Numbered from the stretch's first letter, positions 1 through 14,630 are shown. The stretch: DNA of 64,000 nt from Vespula vulgaris (GCF_905475345.1 NC_066605.1:2065001-2129000); one strand, 5' to 3'. Notes: generated by a model from the sequence alone, not told the origin. Numbers and translations are program-made.

Positions 1-408
1 GCCACCCACTTTCCCCTCTATCCCTTATATCATTCTTTTCCTTTCTATGTATTTTTGTTAAGAGAAAAAAAATAAATAAATAAATTAATAAAAAGAAAAA
101 GGGAAAGTAAAAGAAAAAGAAAAAAAAAGAAACAGAAAAGAAAGCATAAAAAAAGATTGCCTAGTATATCACGATCAACATATACTAGGAAATAATTATT
201 ATAATATTATTTAATTTAATTTAATTTAATTTAATTTAATTTAATTTAATCTAATCTAATTTAATTCTTTTTTTCTCTTCTTTTATTATCTTTCTAAATC
301 GATTTTCATTCGACGACAGTGCACTGCTTTTTCGTCTATTTTATACATATCATAAAATCCCCCATCATTCCCTCAAACGTATTTAATCATTTCCTATTGA
401 GAACGGAT

Positions 409-410
<2 letters not shown>

Positions 411-499
<89 letters not shown>
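411..499. repeat. (CT)n microsatellite, about 89 bp, nearly perfect
   Basis: Uninterrupted CT dinucleotide run downstream of gawky. It is the first of many such runs in the window. Confidence 0.98.
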
Positions 500-502
<3 letters not shown>

Positions 503-1694
503 GCTGTGTTTAAACTCTACATTAATAAAATGGTACAGACATACTGGACATTGGCACGACAGGTGGCATTTATAGATCTAATATAGAATAAAATTTACGT
601 TATTGCGATAACATTTGGTATCGTTGCGTCGTTGCCCCTTTTTTTACCGACCTGGTCCCCCCCAGCCCCCCCTTAATACCCACCCCCCCACCCCCTGTAT
701 GTATCACTCTCATGTATCTTGCGTTTCAGAGATCAGAGAACACATTGAGAGGGCAACGACGTCAATGCTTTTGTGTTTATTATTATTTTTTTTTTACTTT
801 TTTATTATTTTTTTTTTTATAAGGTTTACTTTATTTTACTTTACTTTATTTTACTTTACTTTACTTTACTTTACTTTACTTTATTTATTTTTTTTTTAGC
901 ATTTTTTTCTTTTTTTTTTAATATCTTTTCTTTCCTTTTTCTTTTTTTTGCATTTTTTTTTTTTTTGGTCTTTCTTCCCTTTTTTTGTGACTTTTTTTTT
1001 CGCTTCGCTTTTTTCTTTTTTTTCCTTTTTGATTAGATTCGTACAGTCTACATTTGATACTCGCTGCAGTCTTCGGAAAACTGTTCAGCAAAATTTGAAC
1101 ACTCTTTGATAAGAATCAAAGACCTTTGTCCTGTTTTTTAAATCTTTGATGAAAATTACGGTTGTGTCGACGATCTCTTTCTCTACTTTATGTTTCTTTC
1201 GAATAAACATAACTTCTTTAATTCTTATTCTTATTCTTCTTCTTCTTCCTCTTCTTCCGCATCTTCCTGTTATTCTTCTTCCTAAGATTTTTCTTCCTAA
1301 GATTTTGTTTATCTCATTTTGCTCTTTTTTTTTTCTTTTTTTTAGCTATACCACAACGACAATAATTTTCTTCGTTATCGTTATCGCCATCATCGGTCAT
1401 CATGATTATCATTATCATCATCATTTCGAGATCGTCGATAAAGGCCGCGATTTTTACCAAAGCCCAGATATACATCGCGCGTAATACACACACACACCCA
1501 TGATAAAAAGAGACGATTGAATATGTGTTAATAGTGGATCACAATTAGTCTCTCCACGTAATTATCATCGTAAGTCTCTTTAGAATGATCAGACTGTAAG
1601 TTAGTTATTAAGTTTTGTCATGTAAAATTAGATATCTAACGCATAAGATCATTTGGCTGTACTTCCGTTATACTTTTTGTGACACCTGGTACAT

Positions 1695-1858
1695 TATGTA
1701 TATATATATACATATATACACATATATATACATACATATATATATACATATATATATACATATATTATACATACATATATATACATGTATATATATATAT
1801 ACATACATATATAGATATATACGTATATGTATATATATGTATATATATATATATGTTT
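1695..1858. repeat. (AT)n / (CATA)n microsatellite
   Basis: Alternating TA with interspersed CATA and TACATA units. It codes only Tyr/Ile runs in any frame. Confidence 0.95.
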
Positions 1859-2499
1859 TAATCCGAGGCAGATACGAGAATGTGATTATTTTCTTTTTTT
1901 TTTTATTTTTTTTTTCGTTTTTTGTATTTTTTTTTTTTTTTTCTTTAAGTAACTCATAAGAATATTTCATTGCATCATCACCCTAGCGCACAATCTTTTT
2001 TTATGTAATTGACGTGTTTCGTGAAGACCCCGTCCGTCTATATTTTTTTCTTTTTCATTTTATTTATTTACTTTATTTATTTTATTAATTTTACTTTATT
2101 TTATTTGTTTAACCTTTTTGTCTTTCTTTCTCATATTTAACTCGTCCAGAGACGCATTGAACGTTAAACGATGCGCTCCACCTCCATCTTCGATTAAATT
2201 TGAGAAATTTAGCAACTCGACACGTCGAGTCTCCGTGACAATTTAATGATGTATAAAAGCAAATTACTTCTTTACTTCTTGCAATTATTATTCAGAGGAA
2301 CTCGGGGGGGAAGTTATAGAACTTTGGATCACGAACTTTTATATTATCATTTTTACGTGAGGCGGATATTAAAGATTTGCGTCGCTTTTTTGTTTGTTTG
2401 TTTGTTTGTTTGTTGTTTGTTTCTGGATTTTTTTTTTTGTTTTCAATTGCGTCGCATAAACTTCACTACGTAATGCGCTTGAGTGGATAGCCTCGTTCT

Positions 2500-5400
2500 C
2501 TACATCGACTCACCTCCCAGAAGATCTCCGGGTAAGTACGAGTTGAGAGAACTAGGAGTTGCTCTTTGCTGGTCACTGCTGTCTATACCTGTGTTACTCC
2601 ATAGCGAATTGGTTGTCGGTGGAGCACCCCACAATTGACTGGAACTTCCGCCCCATGTATCCGGTGGTGGGCCAGTTTTATTACTCGGTCGTAAACCCCA
2701 GCTAGCTCCACCAGAACCACCAGCTTGTTGTTGACCACCATGACTTAGTTGTTGCAACAGAGTATGTACTTCGCTGTCAGCGGGTGATTCAGCGAATATC
2801 GTTGTATTTCCCAATACGCAATTGTTCAAAGCTCCTTGTGCCTAAAATCAAATATTAATTGTTGTGAATTTTTTTTTTTTCTTTTCCTTTACTTTACAAC
2901 AGCATTTTTACTTTCATTTTTATTTTCGTTTTCGTTTGATCGTAGAAAGTGCATGTATATAAACGTATTAATTATGTTACTGTATATCCTCTCAAAGAAA
3001 AAAAAAAAAACAGAAGATATTTGATCGAATCTATATATATATATATTTATTTTTATATATTTAATTCATTGATTTATTTGAATTTTGTGTCTAGTTGAAG
3101 ATAATATAAATAATATAAAAGAAATGTTTGCGATACCTTTATTGCTTCGTCCCTAGAGGAATATTTAGTAAGAGCAATTCCATGATTCAAATATAATCGG
3201 AAATCTTGAACAGGTCCGTGCTGCATACACAAGGTCTTCAAAGTCGAGCCATCGATTTGAGGCGTTAAGTTTCTCAGTAAAAGCCATGTGGACACCCAAC
3301 TGGAATTGCTAACTGGATTGGATTGGAGGCCACCCCAGGAACTGGAGGATTTGGTGACACTTCCTAAACCAGCCCAACCGTTACTGGTACTTCCGGCACT
3401 TTTACTTCCTAGGCCAGGAGGAGGACCTCGTGCTTTACTCATTGGTGCACCCCAAAGTTCGGACGTAACGGCAGTTGGCGGTGGTGCTGACTCCCATGTA
3501 TTTTTCGAGCTGCATAATGCAATCGAATATTTATCAACGATACCACTTTAATCCCCTATAACGTAATTTTCAAGTATATATATATAGAGAGAGAGATTTC
3601 TGTACACTGTGTATTTTGTAATTGTTATTTCACATTCCAAGTTTTGAAAATATTTTTGAGATATAAATTATACTTGTTGCAGTAGGATATAATTAGTATG
3701 AGTAGTACAGTACACTCTAATATTAGAGTTGAAACTCATTCTTGGCATATGGATTATATAACATTATGTATAAAATAAGATAGTATTATAGTACAATTAT
3801 TATATCACATAGCAAGTAGTATATCGTATAGGATTTTTTTTTTTGTTTTTTTTACACAGAAACGAAACTTGAATTATAATGAATTAATTAAAAAAAAAAA
3901 AAAAGGAAAAGAAAGAAAGAAAGAAGAAATGATCGATAAATCGTACCTAGTAAATGCAGTAGGCGTCGTAGCAGGTGGATTAAATGTCCACGTAGAATTA
4001 CTTAAACTGGGAATCGATGTATCCGGATTAGCATTTTGAGGTGGTGGTGACGTTTTGCTACTCGATGAGAAAATAGCATCAGGATCCTTTATAGTAGCCA
4101 GCGAAAGAGGGGAACGTACGACTGAACCAGGAGTGATACTGGGATCATCTTCGATACTTTTCATCTGGGTACCCTAAAATGACATCAAATATAGGTGGAC
4201 CCGGATAAATCTTAAGTACTAATGTTTCACGTTAACTAACAATATATTGTGATAATAGCAAATGATATTAAAGCATATGATAGTAAGACGTTGACGGTAT
4301 TGGGAATGGATTACCCTCCATGGTTTGCCCGGTTCAAATTCCGGTACTAGATCAGTGAATGCAGCGCCTCCAGGTTGCCAATCTTTTCCATCCGTGGAAT
4401 CTGTATTCCCTGGATCTGGCCAACCGCTATCACCGAGTCTAGATGACCACGTTCCATCGCCTTGACTAAGCAAAGGATTCATATTAGGGCTACTGTGTGA
4501 CTGCGTTAAACCACCTGGAGCAGTTGGTGGTTTGCTGGTAGTACCAGGAGCACGAGAAAATTCATTTGTTGTTAGATCACCATCCTTATCGAGAGACGGT
4601 AACTTCCATTGATTTAATCTTGACTGTTGTTGACTCTGCAATTTTATAAATATGATATAATATCTAATCGTACAAATTCTCATCGAGGTTTATTTTATAT
4701 AATATTTTTACTAACAACAGGTGGCTCTTTGTTCATCGTCAAATCGCTGAAACTGTTTTGTAAAGCTGACATGGGATCGTGTACCGAACTTTTGTAGTAC
4801 TCCAATGCCTGAGATGGCGGGGCAGCGTGTTGTTGATGTTGTTGTTGTTTCATATACGTTGCCTGTTGAACCGCAATTTGATTCTGCAGATTTGCGATTT
4901 GTTGCTTAGTTTTGGTTATTTGTACGCTAATTTGCAAAACTGACGGACTATTGCCCTTCAATGAACTCTGGACAGAATGTTGTTGGTGTAACTGTTGTAA
5001 GATCTTGATTTGTTGTAAAAGTTGATTCAGCAAAATCAACGTCTGCGGTGATAATGCTTGATTCAAGATCTGATGATTCAAATATCCTTCTTGAGCAGCC
5101 AGTTGAATTTGTTGTACCAACATACGGAGTTGTTGATTCGATGGTTGATTTTGCGGTGCACGTGATGCCTGCAAAACAACATTTAACACTTTCATTGTAA
5201 AAACTACTTTTATAAATAAAAATCGAATCGTAATTTCATCGTAATTCTTAAGAGAGAGAATGTAACTACACGAATAATTACAAGATTCACTAGGATAACG
5301 AATAAATTATTGTTAATTGTCCTTACGATTTTAAAATACAACCAAACCTCGTGCAATAAAAAAAAAAATAATAATAATGAGAAACTTAATACCTTAAAAA

Positions 5401-5718
5401 AATATAATTATACAGTTAAACACTCTCTAATATATTAAAAGACGACACACAATAATTATGAAATAATTATAAAAAAAACAAAACGAAATGAATATGATGA
5501 TGTAATGACAAGCACTAAGGTACAATTTGATAAATATATAAAGACTCAACAATTTGACAAATACAATAAACTGTTTCTTCTTAGAGATATCATTAAAATA
5601 TTTAATCTAAAGAACGAAAAAAGAATTTTTACTCGATCGTATGAAAAATCATTCCAATCAAATTTTATTTACTTTATATAAATATTTTCTTTTCTTTTCT
5701 GACTCGAAAATTCTCCAA

Positions 5719-5756
<38 letters not shown>

Positions 5757-8700
5757 AAATTTGTATACTTTAAATAGTGAATAAAGATAGGATAAGGAGA
5801 ATAAATCCTATAATAAATATTTCAGACGTCAGGTTGTTCACCTGGTTGAAAGGTGGCTGTGGTGCATTGGTACTTGGCTGCTGTTGCTGCAACGGAACAA
5901 CTGCTTGCTGCTGTTGCTGTTGTTGAAGTTTCAGAAGACTAGCACTGGTCACTGAACCACCTACCCCTCCGGTAGTTGCAGCACTGGGCACTCCTGCCCC
6001 CTGTATTACAATACAAATACCGTGTACCCTGCTCCCTTCCTAACTCTGTTCGCCCATCATGTGATGGCGTATATATACTGCTACTTATATACATATATTT
6101 ATTTATCGTACGTTGTTTAAAATGAACAAAACAAACCAAATATTTCCATAAATATAATTTTATAGTTCATAAAGTTAGATTTAAATGAAATTAAAAACAC
6201 ACATACAACACAAACATACTCGTGAATTCAATTTTTGTAAAAAGACAAAATAAAAAAAAGAATGAAAGAAAAAAATATTATTAGACATTGTTAATTGAAG
6301 TAGAACACTCAAACACGCGATAAATTCACTCGATAACAATGTCAAATAAATTTTTTATGACATACATTTCTTTTTTTTCTTTTTCCCCGAAATGATCAAG
6401 TATAAGTTGATTAGAAAAAACTTAGTTTTGATTGTTAAAGAATAGTAGTGGATATTTGGACAGAACACGTGCTCGGTGTAAAGATCTAACGAACTCACCG
6501 GTGGGAAAGACATCTGTTGTGTCACGTGATTGAATCTTGGGTATGCTGGCGCAGTAGTCGGTTGATTAGTTGGATCATAGCCAGAATGCGTATCATGACG
6601 TCGTGGCCATTGATCAAGAGGTCGAATCTGGCTTAAAAGTTCTTGTGCTTCGTCTCTATTCATTTCACGATTTCTAAGAGCTAACTCGACGTCTTCTTTC
6701 TTTAAGGACAAACAAATATCAACAACGTCACATAAATTGGATATACAAAGAAATAAAAAAAAAAAAAAAAGAATAAGAATAAGATATATATAAAAAGAAA
6801 ATATACATTTATATATACCTTATATCCTAAGTCACAAAGATAACGAAATTCACGACTATTCCAAATGAAGTCTTTCGTTAACGAAGGTTTAGCAGGATGA
6901 CCCCAATTTGGAGTAGGATCAATGTCAGAGTCTACCCAACTACCAGCAGGTCCCATTGATTTTTGTTTGTGAGTAGCAGGACCTCCCCAAGTTGCTGGAT
7001 TCAATGGAGGCTCGTTCCACGTTGCTGGTGTTTTGGGATCATCCCAAGAGGTAGTATCATGAGGCCCGTCCGCCCATGTCCCATTGCGACCTCCAGGAGC
7101 TCCAGGGTGAGCCCACATACCTGGACCTCCTACGTCTGGTTTCATACCTGGTTGCCCAGGCATTCTGTTCTGAGGCATGCCTGGTGGACATTGCATTCCT
7201 GTTTCCCGTATGATTCATAACATTGAAATTACATATATACATATATATTGTCCTAATAACGATAATCAAAATTAAAAAAGAAATTTCTATATTTTATATT
7301 AATTACTGACCACCACGTGCTATGTTCGGGGTTGGTAAATCCTTCCAATGAGATACTTTACTGGCAGGCATTGTGCGTTGATTTGCTGCCGGATTTCCCC
7401 ATAAGCTTGTACCGTCGTCATAGTTAGGCACATTACGCCTTTGCGTAGGTGGTGACGGTTCCTCCCATCCCGAAGGTTTGCCTGGCATCATATCCTTTGG
7501 TGGTGGAGCTGCCCATTGATTCATGTTCGAAGGATTGAGCATTTTCGTTGGTGGACCAGATGGATGCTGATGACCCATTTGATGATGTGGAGGACCAGGT
7601 GGTTGTCCCCACATAGCATCGGTATTCGCTCCATTCAAACGTCCAGATATGCCACGTGGATCACCGCGCATATCACCCATTCGTGGATCACGTGCCATAG
7701 GATCCATTACGCGCATATGATCTCTTGGATCAAGAGTCATGCGATGATCTCGAGGATCTCGCATTTCTCTTGGATCCACTGATCGTAAATCACGTGGATC
7801 TCTATGATCTAGTGATCTTGGGTCGGCCCAATTTGTTCCTGTTTATAAAAAGTTATCAATGTAATAGTATATTAAACGCAACGTTTTCAAGATCTCTCGT
7901 AAATATCGTAACACTCGTTTAACTTCAAATGTAATCTCAAATGTACGATCATTTTTACAGAGATCTTTTTTATGTGTTCGATGAACATTTATTTCGACCG
8001 TATAATTTTGTTGTAACTGCTGTACTTTCAACAAATATTCTTTAACATTTTTATTGATTAAATATGAATGAAGATGTTTCTCTACTTTATACTTTGTAAT
8101 TTGAAGTTATCACTTTATGGTAATAACTTTATTCACAAACTGTCAATAATACACAAATTACATGCTACATTGAATCAAGACTCCTGAATGCCCATAAAGT
8201 CTAACAGTGAAGTAATATTAATGAAATAAAATTTTAATATTGTACACTCTCGATCAGTCATACGATTTCTTTTCTGTTTTTCTTTCTCTTTTCTTTTTTT
8301 TTTTCTTTTTTTCCCCTTTATTGAAATATCTAATCCAAAAATCTAAACGACACACACAGGACATTTGCACGATATTGAGTATGACGTAGGAATGAATTTT
8401 ACATAACTTTATATGATATATCTAATAAAATCCTAGTATGAGAATACACCCATATATAATTTGATGATATTATCGTATTTTTTTCCCTATAATTTAAAAA
8501 TGATTTAAGAGACTACTAACATGGACATTAAGGAGTTTAGTAATGCTTAATAAACGGTATATATCCAGCCTAAAAAGAAAGCATCATTTACAAGAAAAAA
8601 GCACAGCATTTGAGCATAAAAAAAAAGCACATATGTATATGTAAAATAAGAAAGATTTAAGACGTATTTAGCATAATATAAGAAATATAGCAAAACAAAT

Positions 8701-11700
8701 TAGTTTTTCCCCATAACTTATAAAGCTTTGTGAATGCCGGAGAGTCTCCATACTTAGTTGAACAAAACAAGATATATAATAGCAAAATTATTTCAGAACT
8801 AATACAAGCTAAAACTTGATACATTGAAAGTATTAAAATATATGAGAGCTGTTAGGCACAACCGCCAGGCGGGAGAGTGAATCATTAAATTATTATTCTC
8901 AACTGCACAAGTATAGTCTAATCTGTTCAAAATGATATATCATATACTTGCTTGGATATTTAATAACCAATAAAATTTTCCAACAAGATAAATTAGTCTG
9001 AGAAGCTAACGATATATAACTGTAATACGTGTTACATAGAATAGAAATTTGGTTAATTTTACTTGTACAGTCGCATTTTATAAATCATGATATACAAGAG
9101 TAAGGAAAATTATATGAACAAATTCTTGTATGTAATCACGATAAAGACATTACAACAATGTGCCAAAACACGACAGCTTTCAATAAGGTTCCAAAATATC
9201 TTTTTCCTAAAGTTTTGGCATCTCCAGCCTTCACCAGCCTACCTCCCCACATACCGGCTTGATTACCGGCAGTCCATTGCGCTGCGTTCGGTTGAGAAGG
9301 TGCTGGAGCACCAGTCCACATGTTGGATGAGTCTGCTGTCTCATCGTCTTCGCCCCAAGTACCACCGATATTAGTCGCCGGAGTATGACCCCACGGGGTT
9401 TTCGCTTGTTGATGCGGTGGAGGCTGACCTCCATTTCGTAAGTTTGCTTCCCACAGATCAGTACCATTATTTACGGGTGGTTTCCACATAGGAACGCCAT
9501 CTTTGGTTAGACTGGGCTCAGGAGAAGTTGGTACGTCCCAACTCGTATCTTGATTTACGTGTTGCTAAAAGCACAAAATGACGTCTCTACTTATTCGAAG
9601 ATGATAGCAATTTTTGTTGTTTATCGATCGCTTCGGAAAATATTTATTGTCTACTCACACAACCCCATCCGTCTTGACTAAAAAGCGCTTCCCTCATTGT
9701 ATTTAATTGTTCAAGCTGTTGCTTCGTCGATGGATTATTACTAGCTGGTGTGTTACCACTACTTACAGATCCTTGTGCATTGTTATTAGATTGATTATTA
9801 CTTCCATTCGAACTGGCCGACTGTTGCTGCTGTACGCTATTGTTATTATTTTGTGGATTTTGTCCTGGACCACCCGGATTATTAGATTTTCCCTGAGACC
9901 ATTGACTACTATTCTGATTCCCTTGAGTAGAATTTGACTGAGAGGTAGGTGGACCAGATTGCTGATTCGATTGTTGATTTGGATTACTAACTTTGTTCAC
10001 GTTTCCTGCGCATAAATAATAGTAATAATAATCGAAACGTTCAGGTATGTGTGAACAATAACTTTGAGACTCTAAATCAATGTTAAAAGTTTGATATACG
10101 ATGGCATCGATGTACCTGATGTATTTTGTGTACCAGGTGGACCTTGATTCTGATTTTGATTTGGATTACCAGAGACTGATCTATTTACAGAATTTCCACC
10201 CCAATTGTTCGGTGTGCCAGCATTTCCAGGCGCGTTTCCTGGCGTACCAACCCATCCTGATTGGTTAGTATTATTGTTATTGGGTGTTGTTGCTTGAGTA
10301 GAACCCCAATTGTTAGCTCCTCCGCTATTTAGCGAACTTTCACCACCTCCTGCTAACTGTAATATCGTTGAGATACCCCATCGTTGTTTGTAGCTTAATA
10401 TCGGTTCGTAGACCTTGTTCAATAGCCGTGTCGATTCATTGAAAAGAATATTCAGCATAAACTTGAGTCTTCGCTGTTGAACTTCACATTTGGTTCGGTC
10501 GGTCTCATAAGCTTTTCGACAAGCAGGTATCAAAGCACGTACGTGTGCAATTAGAGTAGACCATTGTAATGCAGTTGGTTTTGTATAAACTGCCATGTTA
10601 TCGTAAGAGCAGAGCGCAAAATCATCATTATCGTTATCATAGTCACAAGTTTGACGATTACTACATGCCCCTGTGCGATCGTAATTGCAATTCAACGGAA
10701 TATCATCTGTAGCTAAAGATTTGAGCGTCTCGATGTAAGTTTGTGTAGGGTTTAGTGTTTCATGAAGACGCAAGTCATTCGTTATTATATCATCTGTGCG
10801 ACTTGCCAACATACGCTGGATACATATTTGGTCATTCTGAAATGTATTCAAAAATTCTGATCGCATCCCATCGTCATATATGCGATTATCCGCTCGACAT
10901 ACAGGTACACCGATTGTTTGGGATGTGATGGTGGCTGATTGGCTTGTAAGCGTCATCGTAGGCTCGCAGGTAGTCATTATAGGAATGTTGGCAGCCAACC
11001 TAACTTGCTTTCTCTTGTCAGATTCGTTAAATCGAGCGGTGTGAGACATTTCAAACTTAATCCTAGATTTATCTTTTAGCGTAGACTTAGATACAGACTT
11101 AATGGTAGAGTTAGATTGAAGATCAGAACCCACTGATCTACTATATTCGCTAATCTTATAACTAGTATTTAGAGGCTTGTTAGACTTATTGTTATCCTGA
11201 AATGAAAGAGCACCAACAGTAAATATTGTTGCTTCGGTACGACTAATACCATCATTTTGAGACCCTAAGATCCTAACATTAGTAATCATCATATAACTAG
11301 TCTTGTAGCACACAGCGACGTCAACAATGTCTTCAATAACATCTGGATTATCGTTACTACTATTAATTTCTTCTTCAATACTACCAATGCTAATGTTCTT
11401 GTTATAATATTCATCATTATTATTATTACCAACGTTGTAATCATTACCCTTACGCTTTTTTAATAATGGAACACATATGCGTTGCATCAGCTCGGTAACA
11501 GTGACATTAGATAATGGAGAAGTAAAAGATTGTACACGGAGTTGCTTGAGATTTTCCAGGAAAGATCGCGAGATGTGGTCAGTTACTTCGTTTCTGAAAA
11601 CGATAAGCGTAATGGAAGAACTGGCGGTGAATATCGCAAAATTCTGATCGCTTATGGGAACCAATTTGAAATCAATGCCACTGAAATGCGATTTTAAGAG

Positions 11701-13102
11701 GTTCCATATTTTTTCGAGAGCTAACGTGTATCGAACGTTACAATTTTCGTTCGACGTTTCATCGCTCGTTAACAGTCTAGATGTCTCAGAAGAATTGATA
11801 ACCAGGGCACACTTATGACCTAGTAGTTTCGATCTCGTTAAGACATCCGTTATAATACCGAATTTCAGAGTAATAGCATCTATCTCGACAGGACCACCAC
11901 CGCCAAGCAGGAAACAATGGTCACCGTTGCTGATTGAGCTGAGCAATATCACAGACTTGGAGTTATTATTACTTATGAAACTAAAATGAGCCTTAAACTT
12001 ATTGTTGTCGCCTAGCTCAAGGCGGGACCCTAGTAAGGAGTAATTGTCGACAGAGTTAGGGAGGCGTAGCGACCGTTGGGGGCAATCAGACTTGGGTATC
12101 CTAACTAGGCTAGGTACCCCAACGGTGCAATACGCTTCACCCCGTGTAACTTGTAGATGTACACTTACGCTTAGTACCCTAACGCTTAGATCGCTAAAGC
12201 TATTCTTATTATCACTTAATGTCTTAAAAGTAGACTTAGAGTTATTGGCGGAGCTGCCCAGCTGACCAAGCAAGCCCGGTGTGTTTTGCTTTCTGTACTT
12301 GTGATGATTATGTTCTGCATTGTTGTGGTTATTTACTTTATTATTATCGTAAGTTAGAAGGTGATTTGTTGGGTTTTTTGTGGTTACTGGCGCCACTGAC
12401 TGGCAGGCCTTACCTATACCAGCTGAGCTGAACTCACCTGCAAGTATAAAAACTAAACTGTAGCTAAAACGTTGCACTTAAAATATTTCTTTATAATTTC
12501 TCGTTTAGAAGCTCTGATATATCAACTCCGTCAATGAATTACACTTTTGAAAAGAAGCTAATATCTCAGCAAACACTAAAGCTGATCCCATGATTTTCTT
12601 CAGCTTAACGAATTCATCTTAACATCTACGATATTGGCAAAGGAACAATTTTATGATAATACATCTAATAGAACTTAACGCATCATACAGAACGTAAAGA
12701 TACTTACTGGTTTGGCTTGGCAGGACGGTTGAAAAGTCATTGGCGGCGGTAGCTTCCAGATGGCTAGTACATGCTGCCATCTTGCTGCTGTTTATGGATT
12801 CGATATCACAGTACCTAGCGTGCTCTGATCCTTCCCATTCCCCCTCCCCATACAGACTGCTTTCCCCTAATACTACTACATCCCCCTAAAATATAAAAAA
12901 ACATCAAGCTATAACACAGTAATCGCATCGCAGAAAAATCTTTGTTATTCCAACTTAACGGAGAGCCTACCATGGAATTTTGTACGAAGGCATTTGTTTC
13001 TGTAGAAATCTCATGTGAACTAGAATTGTGTGGAAACATTGGGCTCAGTTCTTCTTTGGCAGGCAATGCATAGAAACCAAGATCTAAAGAACAATTATTC
13101 AT
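2500..13102 (-). CDS. gw: Gawky / GW182 (TNRC6 family), miRNA silencing scaffold, 14 coding exons
   Basis: GW182 proteins bind Argonaute through GW/WG repeats and recruit poly(A)-binding protein and deadenylases to silence miRNA targets in cytoplasmic P-bodies. Exons in reading order: 13102-12971, 12885-12708, 12437-10116, 10005-9659, 9564-9243, 7838-7311, 7198-6819, 6699-6499, 6000-5842, 5168-4716, 4635-4315, 4173-3947, 3509-3137, 2841-2500. All junctions are GT-AG, phases agree, and the total is 2,095 codons including stop. Visible parts: the MREALFSQDGWGC segment (about residues 981-993) that begins Drosophila Gawky; GW/WG repeats; DPRDHR-type repeats (exon 7838-7311); a UBA-like domain with GYKKEDVELALRN (about 1385-1430); a Q-rich domain (exon 5168-4716); an RRM with LLRNLTPQIDGSTL (about 1930-2010); C-terminus LLGGESM. 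The start at 13102 is inferred; ATG 12780 is an in-frame alternative. The core identification is firm; the N-terminal model is less so. Confidence 0.93.
7839..9242 (-). other. Long intron within gawky
   Basis: This lies between the coding exons at 9564-9243 (donor GTAGGC) and 7838-7311 (acceptor AAACAG). It is AT-rich and no internal gene or mobile element was recognised. Confidence 0.8.
10370..13102 (-). other. Unusual N-terminal extension of Gawky (about 790 residues, not GW-rich)
   Basis: Three exons (13102-12971, 12885-12708 and most of 12437-10116) stay open in one frame and run into the GW repeats without interruption. A stop-free stretch of about 2.3 kb in AT-rich DNA is very unlikely by chance. 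The composition differs from the GW domain: it is mixed hydrophobic and acidic, with few W or G, and has a Cys-containing part (GACSNRQTCDYD, then a helix-like stretch with CRKAYETDRTKCE) just before the GW repeats. I recognise no domain. A possible 3' splice site (TTACAG) at about 10362 could let a shorter isoform skip this part, but the pyrimidine tract before it is weak. Coding status is likely; whether it is always part of Gawky is unknown. Confidence 0.7.
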
Positions 13103-14325
13103 CGACAGAACATTAGTCTTTCGTATTCTAATCACTTATTTTCCACATTATACTATTATATGTACGATGGAACAATACGCAGCATTAAAATGAAACTTGC
13201 TAACCTCATAAATTATCACTATCAGTGCGCTCCCAGCTCCATGCCAGTAGAGATCTATAACAAATAATAAACTTATCTATATACGAGCTCCGATATATAG
13301 CTTGACTGATATAATTAACTAACGCAAGTTTTACGTGTGAGAGTAGAAATAGATATGTTGTAAATTATCAAAAGATATTAAAGGATAACAAGAATCAAAG
13401 ATATTGAAATATCTAAAAACATAAAAAAGAAATAGTATGATAAAGTTCTCCTATTATAGCTAAAAAGATAGCTCAAAAGATATACATGTATATATGATGT
13501 ATATATATATACGTATATAATATATAAAAATACAAAATATCTCTCTCACACACATATTGGAATCATTGGAAGTGTTTATTTGAAAGGATTTCTGTAAGAC
13601 GCCTGGAAAGATAGAGATACGTGTGCAGACCGTTGTTAAGAATGAGTATTGTATGTATATCCTTCTTAAGAAATACTCTACACGACACGAACTCACGCAC
13701 ACACATATATACACACTTGTACTTTTCACGATAGTGAAAATTGAAAAAAAAAAAAGAAGGAAGAAAAATACTTCTCGAGGCAAGATACTCGAGGGATACT
13801 ATGTACGAACTAACACACACCTCCCACCTTTCGTCCGTGCGCAAAAAGGTTAGATAACGTCGTTCTGAGCTCGGAAAAATAACTCTCCGACACACGTCTC
13901 CGGCATTTCGCTCGTCCCCGCTCCGTTCACCGCTGCGCGACACGCGCGTTTTCGATCGGCGCGCCGCGTAAGAATTAAGAGAATAGAGATACTCGAAATG
14001 ATGCGTACATACGTCGTAGAATGGTAGTAGTAATAGTAATAGTAACAGTAACAGTAATAGTATAATAGTGTAGTAGTAGTAGTAGTAGTAGTGGTAGTAG
14101 TAGTAATGTAGTTAAATACTGTAGTAGTGTAGCAATGTAATGTAGTGTAGTAGTAGCGTAGTAAAAGATGGACATATATATACACTACACACACACACAC
14201 ACACACACACATTATCATCTGGAAAGATACATGGAAAATGGAAAGGGAAATAATAGATAGATAGATAGATAGATAGAAAGAAAGAGAGAAAGAAAGAGAG
14301 AGAAGCAGAAAGATACAACACTTAC

Positions 14326-14592
14326 GTAGCTTCGGCCCACGAAGAACAAATCAGTCTACGCGAAGCTATTTTGCTAACGCACGGAATAGCAGAGCGCGTA
14401 CTCGCTCGCTAGTGACTCTTCCTACGAGCGACCATCCTCCCCTGGCGTACGGGAGCGATCTGCACAGGATCGCGTTCACATTCGTGCAAACGCCAGACTA
14501 CGAGAGTATCGTTCACATTGACGCAACACGGCAGCACCACGACGACCACGACCACGACCACGACCACCACGACCAAGACCACGACCACGACC

Positions 14593-14630
<38 letters not shown>

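Larger units (their letters stand above)
1..2499. other. 3' flank of gawky, low-complexity
   Basis: No gene was seen. The stretch holds a (TTTAA)n run (about 208-262), a perfect (CT)n run (about 411-499), a (TTTAC)n run (about 830-890), T-rich tracts and an (AT/CATA)n stretch (about 1695-1858). Several TTTATT hexamers at 2057-2095, read on the minus strand, are AATAAA signals that could end the gawky 3' UTR. The short open frames here are low-complexity artefacts. Confidence 0.7.

Noticed and set aside
208..262. TTTAA pentamer repeat considered as a telomere-like repeat
   Set aside because: The unit is TTTAA, not the insect telomere unit TTAGG. It is a simple AT-rich microsatellite.
319..513. 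Open frame of Leu/Ser repeats
   Set aside because: It is the (CT)n microsatellite read as protein. The same applies to the frames at 16070-16519, 19585-19848, 25907-26193 and 48670-49153.
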